Positions 18,460 to 27,322 of a stretch of 64,000 nt of DNA are shown one piece after another (the first letter of the stretch is position 1; every line of letters begins with the position of its first letter). The DNA is taken from the NCBI RefSeq assembly GCF_017355885.1, contig NZ_JAFEUU010000002.1, positions 310,001 to 374,000 of the forward strand. The letters are read 5' to 3'. Position numbers and translations under genes: made by a program. The DNA is from Sabulicella rubraurantiaca. Its GTDB lineage: Bacteria; Pseudomonadota; Alphaproteobacteria; Acetobacterales; Acetobacteraceae. The notes under the pieces were generated by a model, which saw only the letters and a list, made by a program, of their open reading frames with translations, had not been told where the DNA came from and ran no database searches.

Positions 18460-18482
18460 TTTCATCGAGAAAGCTGATGAAA
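18460..18482. promoter_or_regulatory. Candidate OxyR operator between catalase and ahpC
   Basis: TTTCATC-N9-GATGAAA, a perfect 7-bp inverted repeat containing the T-N11-A pattern of LysR-family sites. A partial repeat of the same half site (GATGATTTCATTC) lies just left of it at 18441-18453. It is about 103 bp from the catalase start and about 102 bp from the ahpC start. OxyR as the binder is inferred from the neighbouring oxyR gene. Confidence 0.5.
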
Positions 18483-18583
18483 CTCGCGCAAAGGATTCAT
18501 TGGTGCACCGCAGCATCGCATGGCATCTCCACGCGTGAGCGGCCCCGGAGGGCTGCTGCAACGACATCAGGAGTGACAAGCGA

Positions 18584-19159
18584 ATGCTCACCGTTGGTGA
18601 CAAGTTCCCCGCCTTCCAGCTGACCGCCGTGAAGGGCGGCGCGGAGGGCTTGGCCGGCCCGGGCAAGTCCTTCGAGGACATCACTTCCGAGTCCAACCCC
18701 GGCAAGTGGAAGATCGTCTTCTTCTGGCCCAAGGACTTCACCTTTGTCTGCCCGACCGAGATCGCGGCCTTCGGCAAGCTGAACAGCGAGTTCGAAGACC
18801 GTGATGCGGTGATCTACGGCGTGTCCTGCGACAGCGAGTTCGTCCACCTGAACTGGCGCGTCCACAACAGCGACCTGAAGGACCTTCCCTTCCCGATGCT
18901 GGCCGACATCAAGCGCGAGCTGGCGACGGCGCTGGGCGTGCTCGACAAGCAGGCCGGCGTGCCGCTGCGCGTCACCTTCATCGTGGACCCGGAGAACACG
19001 ATCCAGCACGTCGCGGTGAACGGGCTGAACGTGGGCCGCAACCCGCAGGAGACGCTGCGCATCCTCGACGCGCTGCAGACGGACGAGCTGTGCCCCTGCA
19101 ACTGGACCAAGGGCGAGGACGCGCTGAAGCCGCAGGAGCTGTTCGAGAAGGCGGCCTAA
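18584..19159 (+). CDS. ahpC: Alkyl hydroperoxide reductase C / peroxiredoxin
   Basis: A 191-residue two-cysteine peroxiredoxin. The peroxidatic Cys is in DFTFVCPTEIAAFG and the resolving region is DELCPCNW near the C-terminus, the pattern of AhpC proteins reduced by AhpD. AGGAG precedes the ATG. It removes hydrogen peroxide and organic hydroperoxides. ahpD follows 160 nt downstream on the same strand, separated by two strong hairpins. Confidence 0.95.
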   Translation: MLTVGDKFPAFQLTAVKGGAEGLAGPGKSFEDITSESNPGKWKIVFFWPKDFTFVCPTEIAAFGKLNSEFEDRDAVIYGVSCDSEFVHLNWRVHNSDLKDLPFPMLADIKRELATALGVLDKQAGVPLRVTFIVDPENTIQHVAVNGLNVGRNPQETLRILDALQTDELCPCNWTKGEDALKPQELFEKAA

Positions 19160-19218
19160 GGCCGCCTTCCATCGCACCGTCTGGTAGCCGCCACACCAAC
19201 CCTACCTGCCGGTGCGAA

Positions 19219-19277
19219 AGGGGGGCATCCAGCCCCCTTAGACCCCCCGCTTTCAGCCGCACGTGTGCGGCTGAAAG
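19219..19277 (+). other. Two strong hairpins between ahpC and ahpD
   Basis: The first is GGGGGC-ATCCA-GCCCCC (19219-19239, with flanking A/T pairs). The second is a 13-bp perfect inverted repeat, CTTTCAGCCGCAC-GT-GTGCGGCTGAAAG (19250-19277). Neither is followed by a clear T tract. They may terminate or attenuate transcription after ahpC, or protect the 3' end, so that ahpC and ahpD are made in different amounts. Confidence 0.6.
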
Positions 19278-19319
19278 ACGCGTTTCTCCCCTTCCCCAAT
19301 CTGCCCCTTGGAGCCCGCC

Positions 19320-19850
19320 ATGTCGCTGGAAGCCCTTCGCAACGCCCTGCCCGAATACGCCAAGGACCAGAAGCTGAACCTCGGCAGCCTCTCCACAGAG
19401 CCGTCACTCTCCGCGCAACAGCGCGCCGGCACCTTTGTCGTCTCCGCACTGGCGAGCCGCAACGCGACGGTGATCCGGAACACCCTGGCGGAGTTTGGCC
19501 CACAGCTTTCCCCTGAGGCGCTGAATGCCGCGAAGGCCGCCGCCTCCATCATGGGGATGAACAACATCTACTACCGCTTCACCCACCTCGTGCATGGCGA
19601 CTACGCCACCATGCCGGCGAAGCTGCGCATGAACGTGATGGCGAAGCCGGGCGTGGACAAGGTGGATTTCGAGCTCTGGTCGCTCGCCGTCTCCGCGATC
19701 AATGGCTGCGGCATGTGCATGGAGAGCCACGAGAAGGTTCTGCTGCAGCACGGCGTCACCAAGGAGCAGGTGCAGGCCGCCATCCGCATCGCCGCCGTCG
19801 TGCATGCCACGGCCGCGACGCTGGACGCCGAGGAAGCGCTCGCGGCCTAA
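19320..19850 (+). CDS. ahpD: Alkyl hydroperoxidase D
   Basis: A 176-residue carboxymuconolactone decarboxylase-fold protein starting [20 protein letters not shown] at 19320. A TTG 12 nt upstream would give a slightly longer form but is less likely. The active site is [18 protein letters not shown] (Cys-x-x-Cys plus the relay His). It reduces AhpC. Length is normal. The stop is followed by a 15-bp palindrome, TTCGCCG-C-CGGCGAA, at 19861-19875 that may end the transcript. Confidence 0.94.
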   Translation: MSLEALRNALPEYAKDQKLNLGSLSTEPSLSAQQRAGTFVVSALASRNATVIRNTLAEFGPQLSPEALNAAKAAASIMGMNNIYYRFTHLVHGDYATMPAKLRMNVMAKPGVDKVDFELWSLAVSAINGCGMCMESHEKVLLQHGVTKEQVQAAIRIAAVVHATAATLDAEEALAA

Positions 19851-19928
19851 GTAAATCCACTTCGCCGCCGGCGAAGATTGCATGAATCACGATATATACA
19901 ATTTTTAGTTGAGTAAGGGGAAGCCCCG

Positions 19929-21893
19929 ATGCTTCCCCTCACCGATCCGCTTAACCATCGCGTGAGGATCAATCTGCTGGGACAACTTCCTGGCGGGAAT
20001 CTCCGGGTGGTTGGGACCATGAGCGGCAGCATCAACGTGGTGACAGGGTCGGTCGAGGACGATGTGGCCGTCCCCGGGGAAAGCTCCCCGCTGGTGACCG
20101 GCAGCTTCACCGCCGGCGACGATCTCATCTACGCCTCCAACGGCGACGACACGCTGGATGGCGGGGAAGGTGTGAACCAGTATTACGTCGGCGACGGCGT
20201 CCGGGTCATGATCTGGCATTCCGGCGCTGCCGCCGCGGCCTATCCCGTGCTGGTGTACAAGTTCGGCCTCGACGGCGCGCTCTGGGGCATCGACCGGCTG
20301 GCGAATTTCTCGGTCTTCGCCGGTGGCGCCGAGGAGGATCAGATCCGCCTGGGCCTGCAGGACGACACGGTCTGCGGCGGCGCTGGCGACGACTACCTGG
20401 ATGGCGGGGCCGGGGTGAACGCCCTCGTCTTCCTGGGCGAGGTGGATATGGGCGTGCAGGTGGACCTGTCGCGCTTCTGCGCCCGCGATGCCTGGGGCTT
20501 CACCGACCAGATCCACAATTTCCGGAACGTGATCGGCACGTCGCTGGACGACGAGATCATCGGCAACGAGCAGAACAACACGCTGGATGGCGGGGCCGGG
20601 AATGATTCGCTGACGGCCTTTGCCGGCGACAACCTGCTGCTGGGCGGCGAGGGCAACGACCTTCTCGAAGGCGGAGCCAGCGCGGATACGCTGGTGGGCG
20701 GGACGGGCGACGACGTCTACTTCGTCTCCAGCCTCTCGGCGGTGGTGGTCGAGGAAGCGGATGGCGGCGGCGACGCGCTCTGGGCCCTCGTCGACGGATT
20801 CGTCGTGCCGCTGCATGTCGAGGTCGCCGCGCTGGGCGGCACCGCGCGCCTGCTCACCGGCTCCGACGGCGGCATGCAGCTCTTCGCCAATGCCTCCTTC
20901 GGCTCCACCCTGAACGCTGGTAGCGGCAACGACACGCTCAACGGCTCCACCTTCGCCGATACGCTCTCGGGCGGCGCAGGCACCGACGTGATCTACGGCA
21001 ATGGCGGGGCCGACACCCTGCTCGGCGGGACGGGCGACGACCTCTTCGTCGTCAAGGATCCCGCGGCCCGCTTGGTCGAAATGGAGGCCGAGGGCAAGGA
21101 CGTCGCGGTGTTCGACGGCAACCACGCCTTCACCCTCGACGCGCATGTCGAGTTTGGCCTTATGATCAACGACACCCATATCCTCCAGGGGCCAGACACC
21201 GGTGCGACGCTGGTGAACTTCGGCAACCTCGCCGCGACGCTGACGGGCGGCGCGGGCAATGACACCCTGTTCGGCAACACGCTGGGTGGCGAGACGCTCT
21301 CGGGCGGCGGGGGCAACGACACGCTTGTGGGCGGCGGCGGTGCCGACACGCTGATCGGCAGCATGGGTGACGACACCTACACGATCCAGGACGCGGGCGA
21401 CGCCGTGATCGAGCTCGAAGGCGAAGGCAATGATCTTGCCTTCGTTTACGTCAATGGCTGGACGGTGCCGCTGGGCGTCGAAACCGCGCAGCTGGTCGGC
21501 CTGGCCACCCAGCTTGCGGGCGGCACGGGGGCCCAGACGCTGGTGGGCAACATGGATCTCGCCTCCACCCTCGATGGCGGCGCGGGCGACGACACGCTGG
21601 TCGGCACGAGCTTCGCCGACAAGCTGCGCGGCGGCACCGGCAATGACGTCATCGTCTCCGGCGGTGGCGCGGATCAGCTCATCTTCGATGCGCAAAGCTG
21701 GGGCGCGGACAATGTCTTCGGCCTCGTCGCCGGCTCGGGCTTCGGGTTGGATCTGCGTGGCTCGGGTGTGTCCGGCCTCGCTGCCGTTACCCTCTCCGCC
21801 TTCGATGGCGGGGTGATGCTGCAATCCGAACAGGGCTCCATCGCCTTCTTCGGCCTCACCACCCAGCAGGTGCAGGACGCGCTGATCTTCTGA
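19929..21893 (+). CDS. RTX-type calcium-binding repeat protein
   Basis: A 654-residue acidic protein dominated by glycine/aspartate nonapeptides (GGxGxDxLx). Runs include LDGGAGNDSL, LVGGTGDDVYF and LSGGGGNDTLVGGGGADTLI. After residue 250 it contains three units of about 105-110 residues. Each starts with a G-x-GDD-x-(Y/F) motif, has an acidic/hydrophobic spacer, and ends in several RTX repeats. There is no enzymatic domain or N-terminal signal, so type I secretion through a C-terminal signal is likely, although no secretion genes are nearby. The start at 19929 follows AAGGGG; a Met at 20019 (MSGSINVVTG) is an alternative. Confidence 0.8.
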   Translation: MLPLTDPLNHRVRINLLGQLPGGNLRVVGTMSGSINVVTGSVEDDVAVPGESSPLVTGSFTAGDDLIYASNGDDTLDGGEGVNQYYVGDGVRVMIWHSGAAAAAYPVLVYKFGLDGALWGIDRLANFSVFAGGAEEDQIRLGLQDDTVCGGAGDDYLDGGAGVNALVFLGEVDMGVQVDLSRFCARDAWGFTDQIHNFRNVIGTSLDDEIIGNEQNNTLDGGAGNDSLTAFAGDNLLLGGEGNDLLEGGASADTLVGGTGDDVYFVSSLSAVVVEEADGGGDALWALVDGFVVPLHVEVAALGGTARLLTGSDGGMQLFANASFGSTLNAGSGNDTLNGSTFADTLSGGAGTDVIYGNGGADTLLGGTGDDLFVVKDPAARLVEMEAEGKDVAVFDGNHAFTLDAHVEFGLMINDTHILQGPDTGATLVNFGNLAATLTGGAGNDTLFGNTLGGETLSGGGGNDTLVGGGGADTLIGSMGDDTYTIQDAGDAVIELEGEGNDLAFVYVNGWTVPLGVETAQLVGLATQLAGGTGAQTLVGNMDLASTLDGGAGDDTLVGTSFADKLRGGTGNDVIVSGGGADQLIFDAQSWGADNVFGLVAGSGFGLDLRGSGVSGLAAVTLSAFDGGVMLQSEQGSIAFFGLTTQQVQDALIF

Positions 21894-21951
21894 TCAGCCT
21901 GTGGAGGGACGCACCGCAAGGTGCGTTCCTTCCAGGGAAGGATGCCAGGGT

Positions 21952-22173
21952 TCAGACAGGTTCCAGCAAGGCCTCGTCGAAGAAGTCGAGATAGCGCCTT
22001 GCCATCTCGCGTGCCGTCGAGGGCTGCGGAAGCGCCTTTACCAGCCCCTCATGCATCATGGGTTCCATCGCCTTCCGCATCGCCCGCACCAGGTCGGCCG
22101 GATCATTCGGCAGGAAGTGCAGGCCCGAGACGCCGCCGACATTCGGGCAAGGCAAGGACGCCTTCTGTTGCAT
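21952..22173 (-). pseudogene. C-terminal remnant of a GT4-type glycosyltransferase
   Basis: The 73 residues available read NVGGVSGLHFLPNDPADLVR and then AREMARRYLDFFDEAL, resembling the last 60 residues of group 1 glycosyltransferases. The N-terminal domain and donor-binding region are missing. The ATG that opens the frame has no ribosome-binding site. A neighbouring frame just upstream carries ERISIFGT, possibly more of the same gene after a frameshift. The rest of 21894-22276 holds no other gene that I can see. The family call is tentative. Confidence 0.45.
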
Positions 22174-22276
22174 GTGCCGAAGATGGAAATGCGCTCGCGC
22201 GCAGGTAGAGAGGGCGGCCAGGACACAGTTGTGGCACCTGAGCGAGCCGAAATGCAGCCGCAGCGCCCATTACGTC

Positions 22277-24118
22277 CTAGCGCGCCTGGTCGCCCGGCGA
22301 GATGGACAGCGCGATGCGGCACTCCACCCCTTCCGGCCCGAGTTCGTAATTCACCTCCGCACCGAGCTGGTAGGGCAATGCATGTTCGATCAGCTCGCGG
22401 CCACGGCCATGGCCGCGCCGCTCCTCGGCATCCGGCGCGGAAATGGCCGCGCCGTGCTCGCTCCAATGGACGTGGAGGCAACGCCCGCCGTCGGATTGCG
22501 TGGTCAGCCACCACCGGACGGCCAGCCGGCCTTCCGGGCTGGAGAGCGCCCCGTACTTCACGGCATTGGTCGCGAGCTCGTGCAGCGCGAGCGCGAAGGT
22601 CTGCACCATGACCGAGCGCAGCAGCACCCCTGGCGGCCCATCGAGCGTGACTTGGTCCCCCCCGTCCCCCCTCCCGAGTGCGCCATGAGCCTGCAACTCG
22701 GTCCGCAGAAGCTCATCGAAGGCAATGCGGTCCCAGGCACCCAGGCGCGACAGGAGGTAATTCGCACGCGCCAAGGCGCCGAGCCGGGCGTTGAAGCGTT
22801 CACCGAAGGCATCGAGCGAGGCGACATCCTTGCGCGTCTGCCGCGCCATGGCCTGGACGAGGCCGAGGATGTTGCGGGAGCGGTGCTGGAGTTCCGCGAC
22901 GAGAACCTCCATGCGCGCCGCCGTTGCCTTGGCGTCGGTGACATCCTGCCCGATGCAGCCGATGCGCACGACGCGCCCCTCGCCATCGCGGATGGGAAAC
23001 TCGGTGTTGCGGAGCCAGCGCACCGCCCCATCCGAGGGCCGCACGATGCGATACTCGAAGTTCACGTGCTCACCAACGAGAACGCGGTCGAGAGCCGCCA
23101 AGGCCGTGTCGCGGTCGTCGGGGTGGATCAGCGCCGTCCAGTTGTGAAACATGTCGCCTTCCAGCGCAGCGGAGCAGTTCACGCCGTAGATGGGCTCGAA
23201 GGCAGGCGAGAGGTATTCCCACTGCAGCGTCTCCGCATTGCGGATCCACAGAACATTCGTCGAGGCGTCGGCGAATTGCCGGGACCGTTCCTCGCTCATG
23301 CGCAGCGCCTCCTCGGCCTTCCGGCGTTCCGAAAGGTCTGCGGTCACGACCAGGAAATTGCCTGGCCGGCCGTTGCGGTCCCGCAGTCGCGTGATCGTGC
23401 TGCTCGCCCATACCATGCTGCCGTCGGGCCGGATGTAGCGCTTGTCTAGGGAGGTCGCCTCGCCTTGGGTGGCAGCACGAACAAGCGCGACGGTGCTTGG
23501 GGGTAGATCGTCGGCATGGGTGACATCCGGAACCGAAAGGCGGAGCAGTTCCTCGCGCGAGCGGCCGAGAAGCTGACACAGCGCATCGTTGACCGCGAGG
23601 AAGCGGCCATTCTCCGCCACCTCCGACAGTCCCACGGCGGCCTGCGCGAAGATGGTGGCGAGGCGCTCCTCGCTATCCCCCGCGTGGCTGGCGTTTTCGG
23701 CCAGCACGACCAGAACGCCGCCGACCTCGCCGCTGTCATCTCGCACAGGGCTGAAGGAGGCGGTGAACCGAGCCTCCTGCGACTGCCCGTCTTGCTCCAC
23801 AAGCATGGAGAAATCCCCGACCGTGACCGTCTCGCCTGCCAGGGCGCGCTGGAAGAGCGGGCCGTTCACCGCCCAGCTCTCAGGCCAAGCCTCTTCCGCC
23901 GGCCGGCCCAGGGCGAAAGCGTGCTTGGCGCCCGCGACCGCGATCAGGGCGTCGTTGTAGATCTGGATGAAGCGGGGCCCCCAGGCGAGCAGGATGGGAA
24001 AGCCACTGGGGAGGATGATGTCGAGCGCGGCCCGCAGGTTTCTCGGCCAAGCCTCGACGGGCCCGAGCGGCGACCCAGCCCAATCATGAGCGTGGATGCG
24101 TGCCGCGATCTCGCCCAT
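22277..24118 (-). CDS. PAS-domain HWE-family histidine kinase
   Basis: A 613-residue soluble sensor kinase. An N-terminal PAS-like region (about 1-140) is followed by two PAS domains (about 145-275 and 280-405). The HWE kinase core starts near 409 with ELQHRSRNILGLVQAMA (phospho-acceptor His about 412). LHELATNAVKYGAL is the N box and HVHWSEHG holds the WxE motif that defines the family. GAGGTGGAG precedes the ATG. No membrane segment is seen, so it senses an internal cue. The stand-alone receiver gene lies 93 nt upstream on the same strand and is its most likely partner. Confidence 0.92.
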   Translation of the reverse strand: MGEIAARIHAHDWAGSPLGPVEAWPRNLRAALDIILPSGFPILLAWGPRFIQIYNDALIAVAGAKHAFALGRPAEEAWPESWAVNGPLFQRALAGETVTVGDFSMLVEQDGQSQEARFTASFSPVRDDSGEVGGVLVVLAENASHAGDSEERLATIFAQAAVGLSEVAENGRFLAVNDALCQLLGRSREELLRLSVPDVTHADDLPPSTVALVRAATQGEATSLDKRYIRPDGSMVWASSTITRLRDRNGRPGNFLVVTADLSERRKAEEALRMSEERSRQFADASTNVLWIRNAETLQWEYLSPAFEPIYGVNCSAALEGDMFHNWTALIHPDDRDTALAALDRVLVGEHVNFEYRIVRPSDGAVRWLRNTEFPIRDGEGRVVRIGCIGQDVTDAKATAARMEVLVAELQHRSRNILGLVQAMARQTRKDVASLDAFGERFNARLGALARANYLLSRLGAWDRIAFDELLRTELQAHGALGRGDGGDQVTLDGPPGVLLRSVMVQTFALALHELATNAVKYGALSSPEGRLAVRWWLTTQSDGGRCLHVHWSEHGAAISAPDAEERRGHGRGRELIEHALPYQLGAEVNYELGPEGVECRIALSISPGDQAR

Positions 24119-24211
24119 CGCTCCACCTCTGCTTGAGGCCTGGGGCGCTGGGCCATCCAGGCCATCTCCACCATGGGACCAGCCTGGGCAGGGGAAAAAC
24201 GAACCTCGAGC

Positions 24212-24598
24212 CTAGGCGCTTGAAGAATGCTCAAACTGCTCGCAGAGAATGTGGATCACACGAGAAGTCTCCAAGGGCTTCTCGCACAAAAGAACGTCCT
24301 GGAAGGCGGGCGCGAGGGCGTCGCGGTTGTAGCCCGTCGCGAACAGGATGGGCACGCCCAGACGGCGGAGCGCATCAGCGACGGGATAGACGGTTGCGCC
24401 CATGAGCTTGACGTCGAGCACGGCTGCGTCGACGCGCTCATGCCGATCGAGGATTCTCATGGCCGCGTCCACCGTGGCCACGGGGCCGAGAACATTCGCT
24501 CCGGCCATTTCCAGCTGCTCTGCTAGGTCGCGGGCGATCAAGTACTCGTCCTCAACGACCAGGATGTTTCGGCCAGCGATTGCCTCAGCCTGTGACAT
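24212..24598 (-). CDS. Stand-alone receiver-domain response regulator (24 kb copy)
   Basis: A 128-residue single REC domain without an output domain. Acidic pocket ED is at 16-17 (ILVVEDEYLIARDLAEQLE), phospho-acceptor Asp62 in AAVLDVKL, Thr88 in FATGYN and Lys107 in LLCEKP. It is the same length as the receivers at 40590-40976 and 55162-55548 and clearly of the same family. It is the first gene of a likely two-gene unit with the HWE kinase. Such proteins usually act as phosphate relays or sinks, or bind another protein when phosphorylated. Confidence 0.9.
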   Translation of the reverse strand: MSQAEAIAGRNILVVEDEYLIARDLAEQLEMAGANVLGPVATVDAAMRILDRHERVDAAVLDVKLMGATVYPVADALRRLGVPILFATGYNRDALAPAFQDVLLCEKPLETSRVIHILCEQFEHSSSA

Positions 24599-24901
24599 GC
24601 AGACCCCTCAACTTCCATAACAGTAGCAACCAAAATACATGATCACAACTGGAAATTGCGACAACGATCATCTGCGTGGCTCATTCTGCAATGCAGCAGG
24701 GAGTGCGCCCACCGAGCCTCGGTGCGCGACGAGACTACACGAATGCACGCGAGAGAATCGTGCATGCGCTACGTCGCAGGAGACGAAAAAGGGTACTTCG
24801 GAACGCCGGATCGTCTGCTCCAGCACAACCCCATCCGGATTTTTGCGGAACTGCAAGAAGCAGCGGGCGCTGCTATCCCGCGCTCACAAGAGGGATTGTG
24901 C
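24599..24901. other. Intergenic region, no gene seen
   Basis: This stretch separates the receiver gene (leftwards) from the doubtful rightward gene at 24902. It is lower in GC near 24610-24665 (CCATAACAGTAGC, AAAATACATGATCAC), which suggests promoters for the receiver-kinase unit. I see no conserved coding frame or strong palindrome. Confidence 0.4.
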
Positions 24902-25165
24902 ATGCGCGCCCTGCGAAAGTTGAAGAGCGGCTACGAGCAAATCGGGTGGACTGCCCTGACCGATGATGGACGAGGCACGTTCAGAGTCCAGACGGGCCCT
25001 GAGCCCCAGGACTTCACCCTGTTCGTCACCACTTGGGTTCCGAGCGAAGCCGGAACCGGCATGTCATCCGGCAGCGAGCGAGCCGTGCTGGTATCGGCGT
25101 GGCAGGACCCAGCGCTGCTCCCCGGCTGGCAGCCGGTGGGGGCCTGCACGTCTCCGGTCCGCTGA
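24902..25165 (+). CDS. Small hypothetical protein
   Basis: An 87-residue frame starting MRALRKLKSGYEQIGWTALT, with protein-like codon choice and stretches such as GTFRVQTGPEPQDFTLFVTT. A weak GAGGGA lies 7-12 nt upstream of the ATG. The open frame extends to 24656, but the upstream part is low quality. I do not recognise the family. The opposite strand is also open here, and which strand is coding rests only on appearance. Confidence 0.4.
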   Translation: MRALRKLKSGYEQIGWTALTDDGRGTFRVQTGPEPQDFTLFVTTWVPSEAGTGMSSGSERAVLVSAWQDPALLPGWQPVGACTSPVR

Positions 25166-25336
25166 TCGGCGACGGACGTCTGCATGGCATCTCCGAACCC
25201 GTGGAGGGAGGGCACTGACCTCCACCACGGGGATGTACCGGCCCATATTAATTCATTGGCATGAAATAACGGAACCGGCGTAGCATAGCCACGCCAGGGG
25301 CCGGACCCAGGTGGCCTCGGCGTGGAGGACGCCGTC

Positions 25337-26950
25337 ATGCCGTATTCCGCCGTCGCCCGCGCGCTGATCGCCGCCGGCCTCGTTGTCACGCCGCTTGCAG
25401 TTCGCGCCCAGCAGCATGATCACAGCCACGCCGGAAGCCAAGCTGCCGTTCTCGGCCGCGTACACTTCCCCGTGCAATGTTCCCCCGAGGCGCAAGCCGC
25501 CTTTGACGAGGGGATGAAGCTGCAGCACTCCTTCTGGTACCAGGCCGCCGGCCAGGCCTTCCAGCAGGCGCGGCAGCGTGATCCCGGCTGCACCATGACC
25601 CATTGGGGCGAGGCGTTGTCGCTGCTCACCAATCCCTACAGCCCGCCCTCCCCGGCCAATCTGCGCCAGGGCCGCGCCTTGCTCGAGGAGGCGAAGCGCC
25701 TGGGTGCGCGGAACGAGCGCGAGGCCGCCTACGTGGATGCGCTGTCGCTGGTCTTCGCCGGTGACGACGTGGCGCAACACCGTGCCCGCCTCGGCGCCTA
25801 CCGCGATGCCATGGGGCAGCTGCACGCCCGCTTCCCCGACGACACCGAAGGAGCGATCCAGTACGCGCTGATCCTGGGTGTCGCTGCCTCACCCGCCGAC
25901 AAGACCTATGCCGACCAGCTTCGCGGCGCTGCGATCCTGGAAGCGGAGTGGGAGCGCCAGCCCGAGCATCCGGGCATCGTCCATTACCTCATCCACCTCT
26001 ACGACTACCCGCCTCTCGCCGCACGCGGCGTTCGCGCGGCCGAGCGCTATGCGACGCTGGCGGCGGATGCGGCGCACGCGCTGCACATGCCATCGCACAT
26101 CTTCACCCGGATCGGCCGCTGGGATGGCTCGATCGAGAGCAATCAGCGCTCGGCCGAGCGCGCCGTCGCCACCGGGGACGTGGATGGTGAGTTCCACGCG
26201 ATCGACTACATGGTCTATGCCTATCTGCAGACGGGCCAGGACGAGGCCGCGCGCCGTGCCCTGTCCTCTGCCGGCCGGGCACGCTCGGCCACGCCGCCGC
26301 GCAACGCCCATGCCTTCGCCGCTGCCGCCATGCCGGCGCGGCTCGCGCTGGAGCGGGGCGCCTGGGCCGAGGCGGCGGCGCTGCCTGCCCCGGCGCAAGA
26401 AGGCGCCTTTCCCTACACGGACGCGCTGACGCATTTCGCCCGGGCCATCGGCCTTGCCCGCTCCGGCCGACCACAGGAGGCTTCCGCCGACATCGAGGCG
26501 CTGCGCCGCATCGCAGAGACGCTGCGCACGCGCGACGCCTACTGGTCTGAGCAGGTGGACATCCAGCGCCAATCCGCCGAGGGCGTGGCGCTCTTCGCGG
26601 CTGGCCGGCAGGAGGAAGGGCTGACCACGCTGCGCGCTGCGGCCGACCGTGAAGGGCGCACCGAGAAGCACGTGGTGACGCCGGGCCCGCTGGCGCCAGC
26701 GCGCGAACTGCTGGCAGAGGCGCTGCTGGAGGCCCGCCAGCCCGCTGCCGCGCTGACTGAGTTCGAGGCCGTGCAGCAGACCGAGCCACGCCGCTTCCGC
26801 GCCGTCGCTGGTGCCGCCCGCGCGGCGGAGCAGGCGGGCAACCGCGACGCGGCGCGCCGCCACTATGCGGCGCTGCTGGAGATCGCTCCGAATGCGGATG
26901 CCAGCCGGCAGGAACTGGTCCAGGCGAGGGCTTTCGTCGGCACGCGGTGA
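25337..26950 (+). CDS. Exported tetratricopeptide-repeat protein
   Basis: A 537-residue protein. GTGGAGGAC before the ATG at 25337 decides the start. The N-terminus (ARALIAAGLVVTPLAVRAQQ) is a signal peptide with a likely AxA cleavage, followed by a His-rich HDHSHAG. The body is alpha-helical with TPR-like pairs (FDEGMKLQHSFWYQAAGQAF, EHPGIVHYLIHLYDYP, HALHMPSHIFTRIGRWDGSI). The CTMTHWGEALSL and HMPSHIF motifs are shared by a family of periplasmic TPR proteins of unknown role. No operon partner is evident. Confidence 0.8.
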   Translation: MPYSAVARALIAAGLVVTPLAVRAQQHDHSHAGSQAAVLGRVHFPVQCSPEAQAAFDEGMKLQHSFWYQAAGQAFQQARQRDPGCTMTHWGEALSLLTNPYSPPSPANLRQGRALLEEAKRLGARNEREAAYVDALSLVFAGDDVAQHRARLGAYRDAMGQLHARFPDDTEGAIQYALILGVAASPADKTYADQLRGAAILEAEWERQPEHPGIVHYLIHLYDYPPLAARGVRAAERYATLAADAAHALHMPSHIFTRIGRWDGSIESNQRSAERAVATGDVDGEFHAIDYMVYAYLQTGQDEAARRALSSAGRARSATPPRNAHAFAAAAMPARLALERGAWAEAAALPAPAQEGAFPYTDALTHFARAIGLARSGRPQEASADIEALRRIAETLRTRDAYWSEQVDIQRQSAEGVALFAAGRQEEGLTTLRAAADREGRTEKHVVTPGPLAPARELLAEALLEARQPAAALTEFEAVQQTEPRRFRAVAGAARAAEQAGNRDAARRHYAALLEIAPNADASRQELVQARAFVGTR

Positions 26951-27322
26951 CTGCGCCGGTCTTGCCTGGGTGTTGCGGAGGATTTCCTGGCCAAGCCGGG
27001 TTCCGTCTTCGGGCGGTGCCCGGCGCTTTGAACGGTTACGGGATGCGCGTGCCGTCTACGAGATGGCCAGAGGCACCTCAGCGATGGAAGCCTCCTGACG
27101 TGTCCGGCCACGCCCTGAATGCTGCTGGTGGACCTGTGAGTGATGGAGCAGCGCTAAGCCACGTCTAAAGGGCGCTGCCGGATAGCGCTCCCAAGCCGAG
27201 CGGTCTCGCGAGGCGGACACACGGCCTCGACTTGGGCAAGGATGGCACGGTGGATGGGGCGCGCCACGCTGCCCTCCCTCGCGGATCGCGACCTGTGCCA
27301 TCCTGCGCCAAGGAGGCAGCCC
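26951..27322. other. Intergenic region, no gene seen
   Basis: 372 bp between the TPR gene and the fused receiver gene. Short frames here lack ribosome-binding sites and coding character. The last bases (AGGAGG at about 27311-27316) form the ribosome-binding site of the next gene. Confidence 0.4.

Noticed and set aside
19861-19920. Sigma-70 promoter in the AT-rich spacer before the RTX gene
   Set aside because: TATACA is present, but no -35 hexamer occurs at proper distance.
24931-25389. A 152-residue minus-strand frame
   Set aside because: It overlaps two rightward genes, lacks a ribosome-binding site and its residue composition is shadow-like.
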